From Accumulibacter sp032229525 (GTDB taxonomy: Bacteria > Pseudomonadota > Gammaproteobacteria > Burkholderiales > Rhodocyclaceae): a stretch of DNA of 9,907 nucleotides. The notes below the pieces were generated by a model that worked only from the letters and a program-made list of their open reading frames with translations, had not been told where the DNA came from and ran no database searches. The position numbers and the translations under genes were made by a program. The stretch covers positions 1 through 9,907 of the forward strand of contig NZ_JAVTWB010000130.1 in NCBI RefSeq assembly GCF_032229525.1, given 5' to 3'. Shown piece by piece: positions 1 to 6,148 of the stretch (positions are counted from its first letter, which is position 1; each line of letters starts with the position of its first letter).

Positions 1-18
1 CTAGAACTCGAAATCTAA
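1..18 (+). CDS. orf5: orf5 of the integron 3'-CS, last codons only (GNAT-family acetyltransferase)
   Basis: Frame 1 reads L-E-L-E-I-stop, with TAA at bases 16-18. This matches the C-terminus I remember for orf5, the putative GNAT-family N-acetyltransferase that follows sul1 in the class 1 integron 3'-CS. Only five codons and the stop lie in the window, so no domain can be seen. The call rests on the exact ending together with the downstream context (3'-CS remnant, IS1326, tni). Its cellular role is unproven in the literature I know. Confidence 0.8.
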   Translation, partial: LELEI

Positions 19-126
19 CGTCCGTTCGGGCATCGAGGTCCATGTCGGGGTGGGACGGGCCCGTGGCTTCAAGATCACTTGCAGTCCGACCGCGATGTCT
101 TGGTTGCGCGAGAGGTTGTCGATATC
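19..126. other. 3'-CS remnant between orf5 and IS1326
   Basis: These 108 bp follow the orf5 stop and end abruptly at the first base of IS1326. No RNA gene, terminator or regulatory site stands out. A plus-strand frame is open from base 5 to a TGA at 164-166, with a possible GTG at 50. It may be the start of the ORF sometimes called orf6 in 3'-CS, cut off by IS1326, but I could not confirm that. In longer 3'-CS copies this sequence continues; here the continuation has been lost. Confidence 0.65.
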
Positions 127-152
127 TGTTGATTTGCACCCAAATTTGACCC
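127..152 (+). repeat. IS1326 left terminal inverted repeat (outer copy, L1)
   Basis: This is the outer 26 bp of the left end, starting TGTTGATTTGCA and ending in the core TTGACCC. It matches the reverse complement of 2571-2596 at 22 of 26 positions; the mismatches are at positions 7, 13, 15 and 19. The conserved 5'-TG dinucleotide is normal for IS21-family tips. Confidence 0.9.
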
Positions 153-154
153 GG

Positions 155-176
155 GATTTGCATTGAATTTTGACCC
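155..176 (+). repeat. IS1326 left internal repeat (L2)
   Basis: A 22-bp stretch starting GATTTGCA and ending TTGACCC repeats bases 131-152 with 18 of 22 matches, 24 bp further in. IS21-family ends are known to carry such multiple terminal repeats, taken as transposase binding sites. Confidence 0.8.
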
Positions 177-193
177 ACCCCTTGTTGTCAGAA

Positions 194-979
194 TTATGTC
201 TCGATTTTCAGTTTGCGGGTCTGTTTTTCCTCCTGCTTATTCTGAGTTGAACTGTGTTTGAAGCGGTAACTTTCATTGCCGGTTTCCAGGATGTGGCAGT
301 GGTGGGTTAGTCGGTCCAACAACGCTGTTGTCATCTTTTCATCGCCAAACACTCGGCTCCATTCCGAGAAGCTCAAGTTGGTGGTCAGTATCACGCTGGT
401 TTTTTCGTACAGCTTTGAGAGCAGGTGAAACAGCAGTGCCCCACCGGTTTGGCTAAAAGGCAAATATCCCAGCTCATCCAGAATCACCAAATCGGCATAC
501 AACAGACGGTTTGCGATTTGTCCCTGACGCCCAGATGATTTCTCTTGCTCCAGTGCATTGACCAAATCCACGGTGGAGAAGAAACGCACCCGTCGGTTCA
601 AGTGCATCACTGCTTGTGTACCAATGGCTGTGGCCAGGTGAGTCTTGCCTGTGCCTGGCCCACCAATCAGCACCACGTTCTGGGCTTGTTCCATGAAGTC
701 GCACCGGTGCAATTGTTTGACCGTGGCCTCATTAACCAGGCTTTGACTGAAGTCAAAGCCCACCAAGTCCCGATACACGGGGAACTTGGCCACCCGCAAT
801 TGATAGTTCACCGAACGTACTTCACGCTCTGCCACTTCAGCTTTAATCAAGCTGTCCAGCATGGGCAAGGCTTGATTAAATGCTGGTGAATTCTGATTGC
901 CCAACTCCTCAATGGCGTGTGCCATGCCAAAGAGTTTCAAGGATTTGAGGATTCTCACATGGCCTTCATGCTGCATCAT
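194..979 (-). CDS. istB: IstB, AAA+ ATPase helper of IS1326 transposition
   Basis: A 261-residue protein, normal length for IstB of the IS21 family, which acts with IstA in target choice and transpososome assembly. A Walker A motif GGPGTGKT is at 106-113, Walker B LVILDE at 164-169 and a sensor-like TTNLSF at 199-204. The N-terminal 90 residues match the IstB-like N-terminal region; the C-terminus is rich in Lys, Gln and Glu. AAGGAG lies a few bases upstream of two consecutive ATG codons (979 and 976); either could be used, and I keep the first. The start overlaps the istA stop by 14 bp, which implies translational coupling. No truncation is seen. Confidence 0.95.
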   Translation of the reverse strand: MMQHEGHVRILKSLKLFGMAHAIEELGNQNSPAFNQALPMLDSLIKAEVAEREVRSVNYQLRVAKFPVYRDLVGFDFSQSLVNEATVKQLHRCDFMEQAQNVVLIGGPGTGKTHLATAIGTQAVMHLNRRVRFFSTVDLVNALEQEKSSGRQGQIANRLLYADLVILDELGYLPFSQTGGALLFHLLSKLYEKTSVILTTNLSFSEWSRVFGDEKMTTALLDRLTHHCHILETGNESYRFKHSSTQNKQEEKQTRKLKIET

Positions 980-2480
980 GGGCTCTCCTTAAACTGTCAT
1001 AGCGGTTCACGTTGGCCTGTGGTTCCAATGTCAGCCTTAACCCCTTGGGAATTGGAATCGGTTTGGGTGGAGGTTCTTCGGTCAAACGTCCCAACAGATT
1101 AAGCACATGCTCCTTCGATGGCTTGCCACACTCCAATGCCAATTCCACAGCACTGAGTACCGCACCTTCATCGTGGTGCAATACAAGGGCCAGAATTTCC
1201 ACCATGTCACGGTCACCGCCGGGGCGTTGCAGCAAGATGGATTGAAGCTTCTTGAACGCGGGTGGCAATTCAGCAAATGGCGCACCATTGCGCAACGCCC
1301 CAGGTTTCTTCTGAAGCACAGACAAGTAATGGTGCCAGTCGTATTGTGTGTGGCCACGCCGAGCGTGGCCACTGCCAAACAATCTTGGATGCTCGGCAAT
1401 GTGTTGGCCTTCGGCAGCCATCACCAGCTTGTCTGCATAAATCCGAAGGCTGATGGCCCTGTTGGCGTAACTGGCAGGAACGCTGTAGCGATTGCCCTCG
1501 TGGTGAACAAGGCAGGTTGAAGTGACTCGCTTGGTTTGCTCCACGAATGCATCAAAGGCATTGGGTAGCGCCATCAACTCGCCTTGTTCATCGGCAAAGG
1601 CCTCTTGCACGGTTTGGTCCAATTCGGGGTGGCGCAGCTCAGACCACAGCGCTTTGCAGCGATGCTCAAGCCACACATTCAAATCAGCAAGGCTTTGAAA
1701 GTCTGGTGCCCCTTGCCACAGGCGTTGGCGGGAATCCTGCACGTTCTTCTCAATCTGGCCTTTCTCCCAACCCGATGCTGGATTACAGAACTGCGCATCA
1801 AACAGGTAGTGGCTGACCATGGCAGTGAACCGCTGATTGACCCTGCGCTCTTTGCCACGCCCCACCGAATCCACAGCGGTCTTCATGTTGTCGTAGATGC
1901 CGCGCTTGGGAATGCCACCGAAGATTTGAAAGGCATGCCAGTGGGCATCAAACAGCATTTCATGTTTTTGCTGGTAGTAAGCCCGAAGCACAAAGGCCCG
2001 GCTGTGGGCCAACTTAAACTGGGCAATCTGAAGTTTGACCTGTTTGCCCGCTATGCGGGCAAAGTCCTCACTCCAATCGAATTGGAAGGCTTCGCCACAA
2101 GCAAAGCGCAAGGGGATGAAACAACCCTTGCCCGAGGTTTGCGCCTTGAACTGTTCGGAATCTTTCCACTGTCGGGCAAAGGCACACACTCGGTCATAAG
2201 ACCCGGTAAAGCCCAAAGCGACCAAATCCCGGTACATGCTGCGCAGGTTTCTGCGCAGCTTCTTTGTCTTTTTGTGCTCGGTGGAGAGCCACTGCCTTAA
2301 CTTGGGCTCAAAAGGACTTAACTTGCCAACGCTGTCTCGCGCTGGGTACTGCGGTTCAACCACCTTGCTTTGCAAATACTTGCGAACGGTGTTCCTGGAC
2401 AGGCCGCTTCGTCGGGCTATTTCCCGAATCGACGCACCATCGCGAAAATGCCAGCGTCGAATTGCGCTCAATATCGCCAC
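966..2480 (-). CDS. istA: IstA, DDE transposase of IS1326
   Basis: The IS21-family transposase catalyses cleavage and strand transfer at the IS ends. From the start chosen here (504 residues), an N-terminal helix-turn-helix covers about residues 15-37 (IREIARRSGLSRNTVRKYL). The rve/DDE core follows, with likely catalytic D135 (FQFDWSED), D197 (GIYDNMK) and E244 (GQIEKN). The frame also allows a GTG at 2489 (507 residues), but that codon directly abuts the AAGGA ribosome-binding site. The GTG at 2480 sits 8 nt after AAGGAG and is the better start. The gene appears intact. It is followed by istB with a 14-bp overlap, so both are probably read from one transcript starting near the right IS end. 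Confidence 0.94.
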   Translation of the reverse strand: MAILSAIRRWHFRDGASIREIARRSGLSRNTVRKYLQSKVVEPQYPARDSVGKLSPFEPKLRQWLSTEHKKTKKLRRNLRSMYRDLVALGFTGSYDRVCAFARQWKDSEQFKAQTSGKGCFIPLRFACGEAFQFDWSEDFARIAGKQVKLQIAQFKLAHSRAFVLRAYYQQKHEMLFDAHWHAFQIFGGIPKRGIYDNMKTAVDSVGRGKERRVNQRFTAMVSHYLFDAQFCNPASGWEKGQIEKNVQDSRQRLWQGAPDFQSLADLNVWLEHRCKALWSELRHPELDQTVQEAFADEQGELMALPNAFDAFVEQTKRVTSTCLVHHEGNRYSVPASYANRAISLRIYADKLVMAAEGQHIAEHPRLFGSGHARRGHTQYDWHHYLSVLQKKPGALRNGAPFAELPPAFKKLQSILLQRPGGDRDMVEILALVLHHDEGAVLSAVELALECGKPSKEHVLNLLGRLTEEPPPKPIPIPKGLRLTLEPQANVNRYDSLRRAHDAA

Positions 2481-2482
2481 GT

Positions 2483-2496
2483 TTATCACTCCTTGA
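2483..2496 (-). promoter_or_regulatory. Ribosome-binding site deciding the istA start
   Basis: On the minus strand the text is AAGGAGTGATAAAC followed by GTGGCG. AAGGAG is a near-ideal Shine-Dalgarno sequence. It overlaps the first GTG, leaving no spacing, but stands 8 nt from the second, which favours initiation at base 2480. Confidence 0.6.
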
Positions 2497-2536
2497 TTTC
2501 TCCCGCCATATCCAGACGGGAAACAGTGTCATACGT

Positions 2537-2558
2537 GGGTCAAATTTCGACGCAAATC
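2537..2558 (-). repeat. IS1326 right internal repeat (R2)
   Basis: Read on the minus strand, this 22-bp stretch starts GATTTGCG and ends TTGACCC. It matches L1 (131-152) at 19 of 22 positions, better than the right outer copy does over the same stretch. It lies 34 bp inside R1. Confidence 0.8.
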
Positions 2559-2570
2559 TTTACCCTAAGT

Positions 2571-2596
2571 GGGTCAATTTTAGATGCAACTCAACA
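2571..2596 (-). repeat. IS1326 right terminal inverted repeat (outer copy, R1)
   Basis: The reverse complement starts TGTTGAGTTGCA and ends TTGACCC, matching the left end at 22 of 26 positions. Its outermost TGTTGA is read in frame by tniB, as Cys then stop. Confidence 0.9.
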
Positions 2597-3451
2597 GGCC
2601 ATGCTGAGTGTGCGATGGTTGATCGCTTCCTCGCCGCTCTCCACGGCGACGATGGCCGCCGCCATCAGCAAGTGCGCCAGTTCCCCTATGGTGCCCTCGC
2701 TGCGTGTGAGCAGGTAGCGAGCCATGTCCAGCGTGGCAATTGGGGAAGGCCGGCGCAGCGGGAGCGAAGCGGCGAAGCTGGCCAGCAGTGAGCAGCAATC
2801 GTCGTTGGCCTCCCATACCGGCAGCATCATCGGCTCGAAGCGATTTTCCAACTGGTCATCGGAGCGGATGGCTAGGTAGGCGTCGCGCGTGCCTACCCCA
2901 ACCAACGGGATGCGCAGTTCGTTGCCGAGGAAGCGCAGCAGGTTGAGGAATTCCCGGCGGTTGACGCTGTTGCCGGCCAGCACGTTGTGCAGCTCGTCGA
3001 TCACCAGCATGCGCACGCCGACCTTGCGCAGCAGTGCCAGAGCCAGTTGCTCCATTTCCGGCAACCGTGGGCGTGGGCGCAGCGGCGCGCCCATCGCGGC
3101 GAGCAGCGCGACGTAGAAGCGGATCACGGACGGCTCGGACGGCATCTGCACGACCAACACCGGGATGTGCTCCTGGTCGGCGTCGGAGCTGGCCGGGTGG
3201 GTGCGGCGGAACTTCTCGACGATCATCGACTTGCCATTGTTGGTCGGGCCAACCAGCAGCAGGTTGGGCATGCGTTGCTTGTTTGGCCACGCATAAAGGG
3301 CTTCCAGCCGGTTCAGCGCCTCGACTGCGCGCGGATAGCCGATCCAGCGGTCGGCGCGAAGGCGCTGGATGCGCTCGTCCGCCGGAAGACGGGCCAAGCC
3401 CTGGGCCGCCGGCAGCAGGTGGGACAGGTCGATGATGGGATATTCGTCCAC
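2591..3451 (-). CDS. tniB: TniB-delta-1, AAA+ ATPase transposition regulator, C-terminus cut by IS1326
   Basis: TniB is the ATP-dependent partner of TniA in Tn402/Tn5053 transposition, related to TnsC and MuB. Walker A GPTNNGKS is at 68-75 and Walker B MLVIDE at 148-153. 285 native residues remain, ending S-M-A; the IS1326 tip then adds Cys and the stop TGA. Full-length TniB is about 302 residues as I recall, so only the last 15-17 are lost and the ATPase core is complete. I chose the GTG at 3451 because GAGGAG lies 8 nt upstream. A GTG at 3460 lies directly against that site and inside tniA. The gene starts 2 bp after the tniA stop, so the two are probably co-translated. Whether the shortened protein works cannot be told from sequence. 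Confidence 0.93.
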   Translation of the reverse strand: MDEYPIIDLSHLLPAAQGLARLPADERIQRLRADRWIGYPRAVEALNRLEALYAWPNKQRMPNLLLVGPTNNGKSMIVEKFRRTHPASSDADQEHIPVLVVQMPSEPSVIRFYVALLAAMGAPLRPRPRLPEMEQLALALLRKVGVRMLVIDELHNVLAGNSVNRREFLNLLRFLGNELRIPLVGVGTRDAYLAIRSDDQLENRFEPMMLPVWEANDDCCSLLASFAASLPLRRPSPIATLDMARYLLTRSEGTIGELAHLLMAAAIVAVESGEEAINHRTLSMAC

Positions 3452-3453
3452 GG

Positions 3454-5133
3454 CTACCACTCCTCAATCTGGTCGAACGGTTTGGCGGGTGGCAAGTTGT
3501 CTGCCTGCGGGTCGGCAATATCCGTATCCGGCGGAACGGGCTTGTCCGGCCGAGCTGATGTCTTGAGGTGCTGGCGGCGATCCGCGTCACGCCGCGCCTT
3601 GCGTGTGGCCTTCTGCGCGCTGGTCACAATCTCACGCATCTGGCCGATCATGCGGAACAGCGCCGACTCATCCACCTGTTCGCGCCCTTGCTGCCGCAGT
3701 TTCGCCAGCGCCTGCCGTTGTTCCCAGAGGGTGACAGCCGGATGCGACAAGGTACGGTAGGGAATTTCCAGGTAATGCTGTCCCTCCGGTTCCAGGACCC
3801 AGATACGGCTGATGTCGCGCGGATCGCGCCGGATCAGAAAGGACGGCCAGCGTTCACGCCGCGCAATCCACGGCTTGAGCGCATCGGCGTAGTAGTGGAT
3901 GTGGTCGATGACAAAGCCGGTGCGGGTCAGCGTGCGCCGGAGGATCGGCAGAAAATCGACCAGGAACGAAGTAGCGCGTGTGACGACGGCCGGTACGCCG
4001 ACACGCGCCACGGCCTCGGCCCAGCGCGCGGCCGGCGGTTGGAGCAGGCCGTTGTGCACCGAACCGTGGTAGGTGCCGACCGCCAATGTGAGCCAGCGCT
4101 CTAGCTCGCGCAGCGTCAGGGCGGCCTTGTTTTCGGAATCGTAGTCGCCGCGCTGGTCAGGGTTGGAGAAGGTCGTTCCCGGCAGTTCGTCGTGAATCAT
4201 CTGCATCGCCGTGCCGATGATCCGTTCCACGATGCCGCCATAGTGCGGCTGTCCCAGCGGGCGATAGTCCAGCCGGATGCCATGCTGCTCGCAACCCCGG
4301 CGCAGGGCCTCGCTCTTGAACTCGGCCGCGTTGTCTAGGTAGAGCAGCAAGGGCTTGCCGCTCATCTGCCAATCCATTTCCACGTTCAGTCCTTCCAGCC
4401 AAGGGCGCTTGTCGCAGGCGACATGCACGAGGCACAGGCCAACCGAAACGGCAGACGGCGCTTCCAGCGTGACGACCATGCCGAGCACGCAGCGGGTGAA
4501 CACGTCGATGGCGAGGGTCAGGTACGGGCGGCCAATAGGTTGCCGGTCGCGGTCATCGACCACGATCAGGTCGATGACCGTATGGTCTATCTGCACCTGC
4601 TCCAGCGGCGCGGTCACGGCAGGAGGCTCGCCGCCCACACCTTGTAGGTCACGAGCGGCATCCTGGCCTTCCCGCCGGCGGATGACCTTGCGCGGGTCAA
4701 GGCTAGCGATCCGTAAGGCCACGGTATTGCGCGCCGGCACTCGCAGTTTTTGAGCCTTGCACACCTGAGTGACTTCGCGGTGAAAGGCCGCTAGGCTGCG
4801 CTTCTGCTTGGTCAGGAACCGCTTTTGCAGTAGCTCGTGGATGACGCGCTCGACCGGTTCCGGCAAGCGCCCCTTACCTTTACCTCCACCGGACTGGCCG
4901 GGCACCAGATCCGTCACGAGGCCGCTGCCTTGCCGGGCACGCCGGATCAGAACGTATACCTGGCGCCGAGACAAGCCCAGCGCCTGAGCCGCCATATCGG
5001 CCGCTTCGTGCCCGACCGTCTCCGACTGCGCCAACGGACTGATGATCTCCGCACGACGGCGCGCACGCTCCCAAGCCTCATCAGGCAGAGTGGCCACGCC
5101 TTGTTCTGGAATCCGTGGGGTGTCCGTCGCCAT
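3454..5133 (-). CDS. tniA: TniA, DDE transposase of the Tn402/Tn5053 family
   Basis: A 559-residue transposase that cuts and joins the ends of Tn402-type elements; family relatives are TnsB and MuA. A helix-turn-helix lies near residues 49-67 (ALGLSRRQVYVLIRRAR). The catalytic core shows D183 (QIDHTV), D267 (LYLDNAAEF) and E303 (GGIVERI), with 35 residues between the last two, the classic DD35E arrangement. The Lys/Arg-rich C-terminal tail (about 490-530) is typical. The start at 5133 has GAGGTGA just upstream and gives the known family length; an in-frame ATG at 5169 would extend into the terminal repeat array and lacks support. The gene is intact, but its normal partners TniQ and TniR are missing here. 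Confidence 0.96.
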   Translation of the reverse strand: MATDTPRIPEQGVATLPDEAWERARRRAEIISPLAQSETVGHEAADMAAQALGLSRRQVYVLIRRARQGSGLVTDLVPGQSGGGKGKGRLPEPVERVIHELLQKRFLTKQKRSLAAFHREVTQVCKAQKLRVPARNTVALRIASLDPRKVIRRREGQDAARDLQGVGGEPPAVTAPLEQVQIDHTVIDLIVVDDRDRQPIGRPYLTLAIDVFTRCVLGMVVTLEAPSAVSVGLCLVHVACDKRPWLEGLNVEMDWQMSGKPLLLYLDNAAEFKSEALRRGCEQHGIRLDYRPLGQPHYGGIVERIIGTAMQMIHDELPGTTFSNPDQRGDYDSENKAALTLRELERWLTLAVGTYHGSVHNGLLQPPAARWAEAVARVGVPAVVTRATSFLVDFLPILRRTLTRTGFVIDHIHYYADALKPWIARRERWPSFLIRRDPRDISRIWVLEPEGQHYLEIPYRTLSHPAVTLWEQRQALAKLRQQGREQVDESALFRMIGQMREIVTSAQKATRKARRDADRRQHLKTSARPDKPVPPDTDIADPQADNLPPAKPFDQIEEW

Positions 5134-5146
5134 GCTCACCTCGCTT

Positions 5147-5165
5147 TGGTGCACACGAGTATTGA
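5147..5165 (-). repeat. Tn402-type 19-bp repeat r3 (putative TniA binding site)
   Basis: Minus-strand text TCAATACTCGTGTGCACCA shares TCA at the start and TGCACCA at the end with r1 and r2. It is the copy nearest tniA, ending 14 bp before its start codon, so TniA bound here could affect tniA expression. Confidence 0.65.
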
Positions 5166-5178
5166 GCATAGTCGAGAT

Positions 5179-5197
5179 TGGTGCAGATCACTTCTGA
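5179..5197 (-). repeat. Tn402-type 19-bp repeat r2 (putative TniA binding site)
   Basis: Minus-strand text TCAGAAGTGATCTGCACCA matches r1 (5248-5266) except for a few central bases. Multiple 19-bp repeats at the ends of Tn5053-family elements are known TniA targets. Confidence 0.8.
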
Positions 5198-5207
5198 TAT
5201 TGAACTG

Positions 5208-5226
5208 TCAGGAGCTGGCTGCACAA
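5208..5226 (+). repeat. Tn402-type 19-bp repeat r4, opposite orientation
   Basis: Plus-strand text TCAGGAGCTGGCTGCACAA keeps the TCAGRAG start and the TGCACMA end of r1/r2 but points the other way. It lies between r1 and r2. Confidence 0.6.
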
Positions 5227-5249
5227 CAGCCATTACGCCCAATCAACTG

Positions 5250-5274
5250 GTGCAGTCGTCTTCTGAAAATGACA
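5250..5274 (-). repeat. IRt, 25-bp terminal inverted repeat of the tni end of the integron
   Basis: Read inward on the minus strand, the end starts TGTCATTTTCAGAAGACGAC and continues to GCAC, which is the terminal repeat I know for Tn402-type elements and class 1 integrons. Its outer base is 5274. The first 19-bp repeat r1 (5248-5266, TCAGAAGACGACTGCACCA) overlaps it. Beyond it the sequence switches to the urf2 gene of Tn21. Confidence 0.93.
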
Positions 5275-5279
5275 TCCAT
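5275..5279. repeat. Presumed 5-bp target duplication of the integron insertion (one copy)
   Basis: Tn402-family elements duplicate 5 bp of target. The five bases directly outside IRt are TCCAT. The partner copy should flank IRi beyond the left edge of the window, so this is a prediction. Confidence 0.5.
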
Positions 5280-5911
5280 GCCCAGCCCGTGCGCGAGCTG
5301 GATCACCGCCCGCACGATAGTTTGGTCACGGGCATCATCCGGGAGCCTGGCGACAAAGGATTGGTCGATTTTCAATGTGGTGATGGGGCAGCATTTCAGA
5401 TGTTGCAGGCAGGAATAGCCGGTGCCGAAGTCGTCGGCGGCGAAGCGCACGCCGATGGCGCGCAAGGCGTCGAAACTGGCGAACAGGGCTGGATTGCCGA
5501 ATGCGACCGATTCGGTCAGTTCGATCTCCAGAAGCTCGGCGGGCAGGGCCATATCGGCCAGCACCCGCTTTACCTCGTCGTCGAACGTTGGCCCAACCTG
5601 GCTGGCGGACACATTGATGGCAAGACGGAACGGTTGCCATGCCGGTCCTTGCCACTTGTGCATCTGGCGACAGGCCTCGCCCAGCACCCACGCGCCTATT
5701 TCCGGCATCAGGCCGAACGACTCGGCCAGCGGCAGGAACTGGCCGGGCGGCAACAGGCCAAGCCTCGGATGCCGCCAGCGCATCAACGCTTCCGCGCCAG
5801 CGATCCGGTGATCGCGCAGATCGACCAGCGGCTGGTAATGCAGGTCAAGCTGTCCGCGCGCCGCCGCCTGCGCCAACTCGGCCGCCGTCCATCCGGCGGG
5901 CTGCGAACTCG

Positions 5912-6148
5912 TCATGATCCGCCCCGGAAGGCGCGCAGCAGCCGCGTTACGGCCAGAACGAACAAGCCGGTCAGCGCGAGCGCGGCAACACCCCAATGCT
6001 CGCCAAGGAAGGCACCGGCGGTCGTCCCGGCCAGCACGGCGGCGAGAATCGGCAGATGGCAGGGGCAGGTCAACACGGCCAGCGCACCCCACAGGTAGCC
6101 GGAAACGGGTTGGCGCGTCTCGGGCGGCAGTTTGTCAGGGGCGTTCAC
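5912..6148 (-). CDS. merE: MerE, small membrane protein of the mer operon
   Basis: A 78-residue protein of the size and sequence expected for Tn21 MerE. Two hydrophobic segments (about 18-45 and 52-72) suggest two membrane helices, and a C-P-C motif at 28-30 lies in the first. In the literature MerE is an accessory mercury (including methylmercury) uptake protein in the inner membrane. The start is GTG at 6148, overlapping the merD stop by 3 bases in GTGA; the same frame is open further upstream inside merD but without support. Its TGA overlaps the urf2 ATG. This tight packing implies coupled translation. Confidence 0.94.
   Translation of the reverse strand: MNAPDKLPPETRQPVSGYLWGALAVLTCPCHLPILAAVLAGTTAGAFLGEHWGVAALALTGLFVLAVTRLLRAFRGGS

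Larger units (their letters stand above)
127..2596 (-). mobile_element. IS1326: IS1326, IS21-family insertion sequence (2470 bp, uninterrupted)
   Basis: The element begins TGTTGA at 127 and ends with the complementary TCAACA at 2596. It encodes the two-gene istA/istB set of the IS21 family on the minus strand. The 26-bp ends match at 22 positions, and a second, internal copy of the repeat lies inside each end. IS1326 is the IS21-family element found between the 3'-CS and tniB in In0, In2 and In5. The six bases outside each end differ (GATATC left, GGCCAT right), so there is no target duplication. IS1353, present inside IS1326 in R100, is absent. Base composition is lower in GC than the tni and mer genes to its right, which fits a separate origin. 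Confidence 0.93.
1..5274. mobile_element. Distal part of the class 1 integron (3'-CS remnant, IS1326, tni module)
   Basis: This segment begins in the 3'-conserved segment and ends at the Tn402-type terminal repeat IRt. It holds IS1326 and a tni module reduced to tniB-delta-1 and tniA. Class 1 integrons of the In0/In2/In5 group are known as defective Tn402-like transposons with this tail. tniQ and tniR are absent, so self-transposition should fail unless the missing functions come from elsewhere. The 5-bp target duplication expected at its insertion into urf2 can be seen only on this side (bases 5275-5279). Confidence 0.9.
5208..5915 (-). pseudogene. urf2: urf2 5' part: EAL-domain protein split by the integron and fused to IRt-encoded residues
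   Basis: The frame starts at ATG 5915, overlapping the merE stop by 3 bases (ATGA), and gives 235 residues. Residues 1-213 form most of an EAL (cyclic-di-GMP phosphodiesterase-type) domain: EAL at 42-44 (AEALMRW), N101, E132 (ELTES), D161-D162 (DDFGTG) and K182 (KID). The break falls in codon 214, where relatives continue with the AEGVE segment. The catalytic Glu and the final QG motif are therefore lost. The last 21-22 residues are read from IRt and the r4 region, ending at TGA 5208-5210. Tn21 is known to have urf2 split by In2, with the other part beyond the integron. Activity is unlikely. It is the last ORF of the mer transcription unit. Confidence 0.88.

Noticed and set aside
1584..2300. 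238-residue plus-strand frame antisense to istA
   Set aside because: No domain or start signal; istA with its DDE residues occupies the other strand.
2856..3760. Long frames over the tniB/tniA junction: minus-strand 244 residues and plus-strand 257 residues
   Set aside because: Arg/Pro/Gly/Gln-rich translations typical of out-of-frame reading in GC-rich DNA; tniA and tniB explain the region fully.
2591..5274. A complete, self-mobile Tn402-type transposon
   Set aside because: Only one terminus, tniA and a shortened tniB are present; tniQ, tniR and the res site are not, because IS1326 and 3'-CS occupy the place where they should begin.
5208..5915. Active cyclic-di-GMP phosphodiesterase as a novel regulator of the mercury operon
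   Set aside because: The domain is cut before the AEGVE and QG motifs, so catalysis is not expected; it is the known split urf2 of Tn21.
5208..6092. A longer EAL protein starting at 6092 (294 residues)
   Set aside because: The extra 59 residues run through merE in another frame and are Arg/Ala-rich without domain character. The ATG at 5915 overlapping the merE stop fits operon layout and the EAL domain start.
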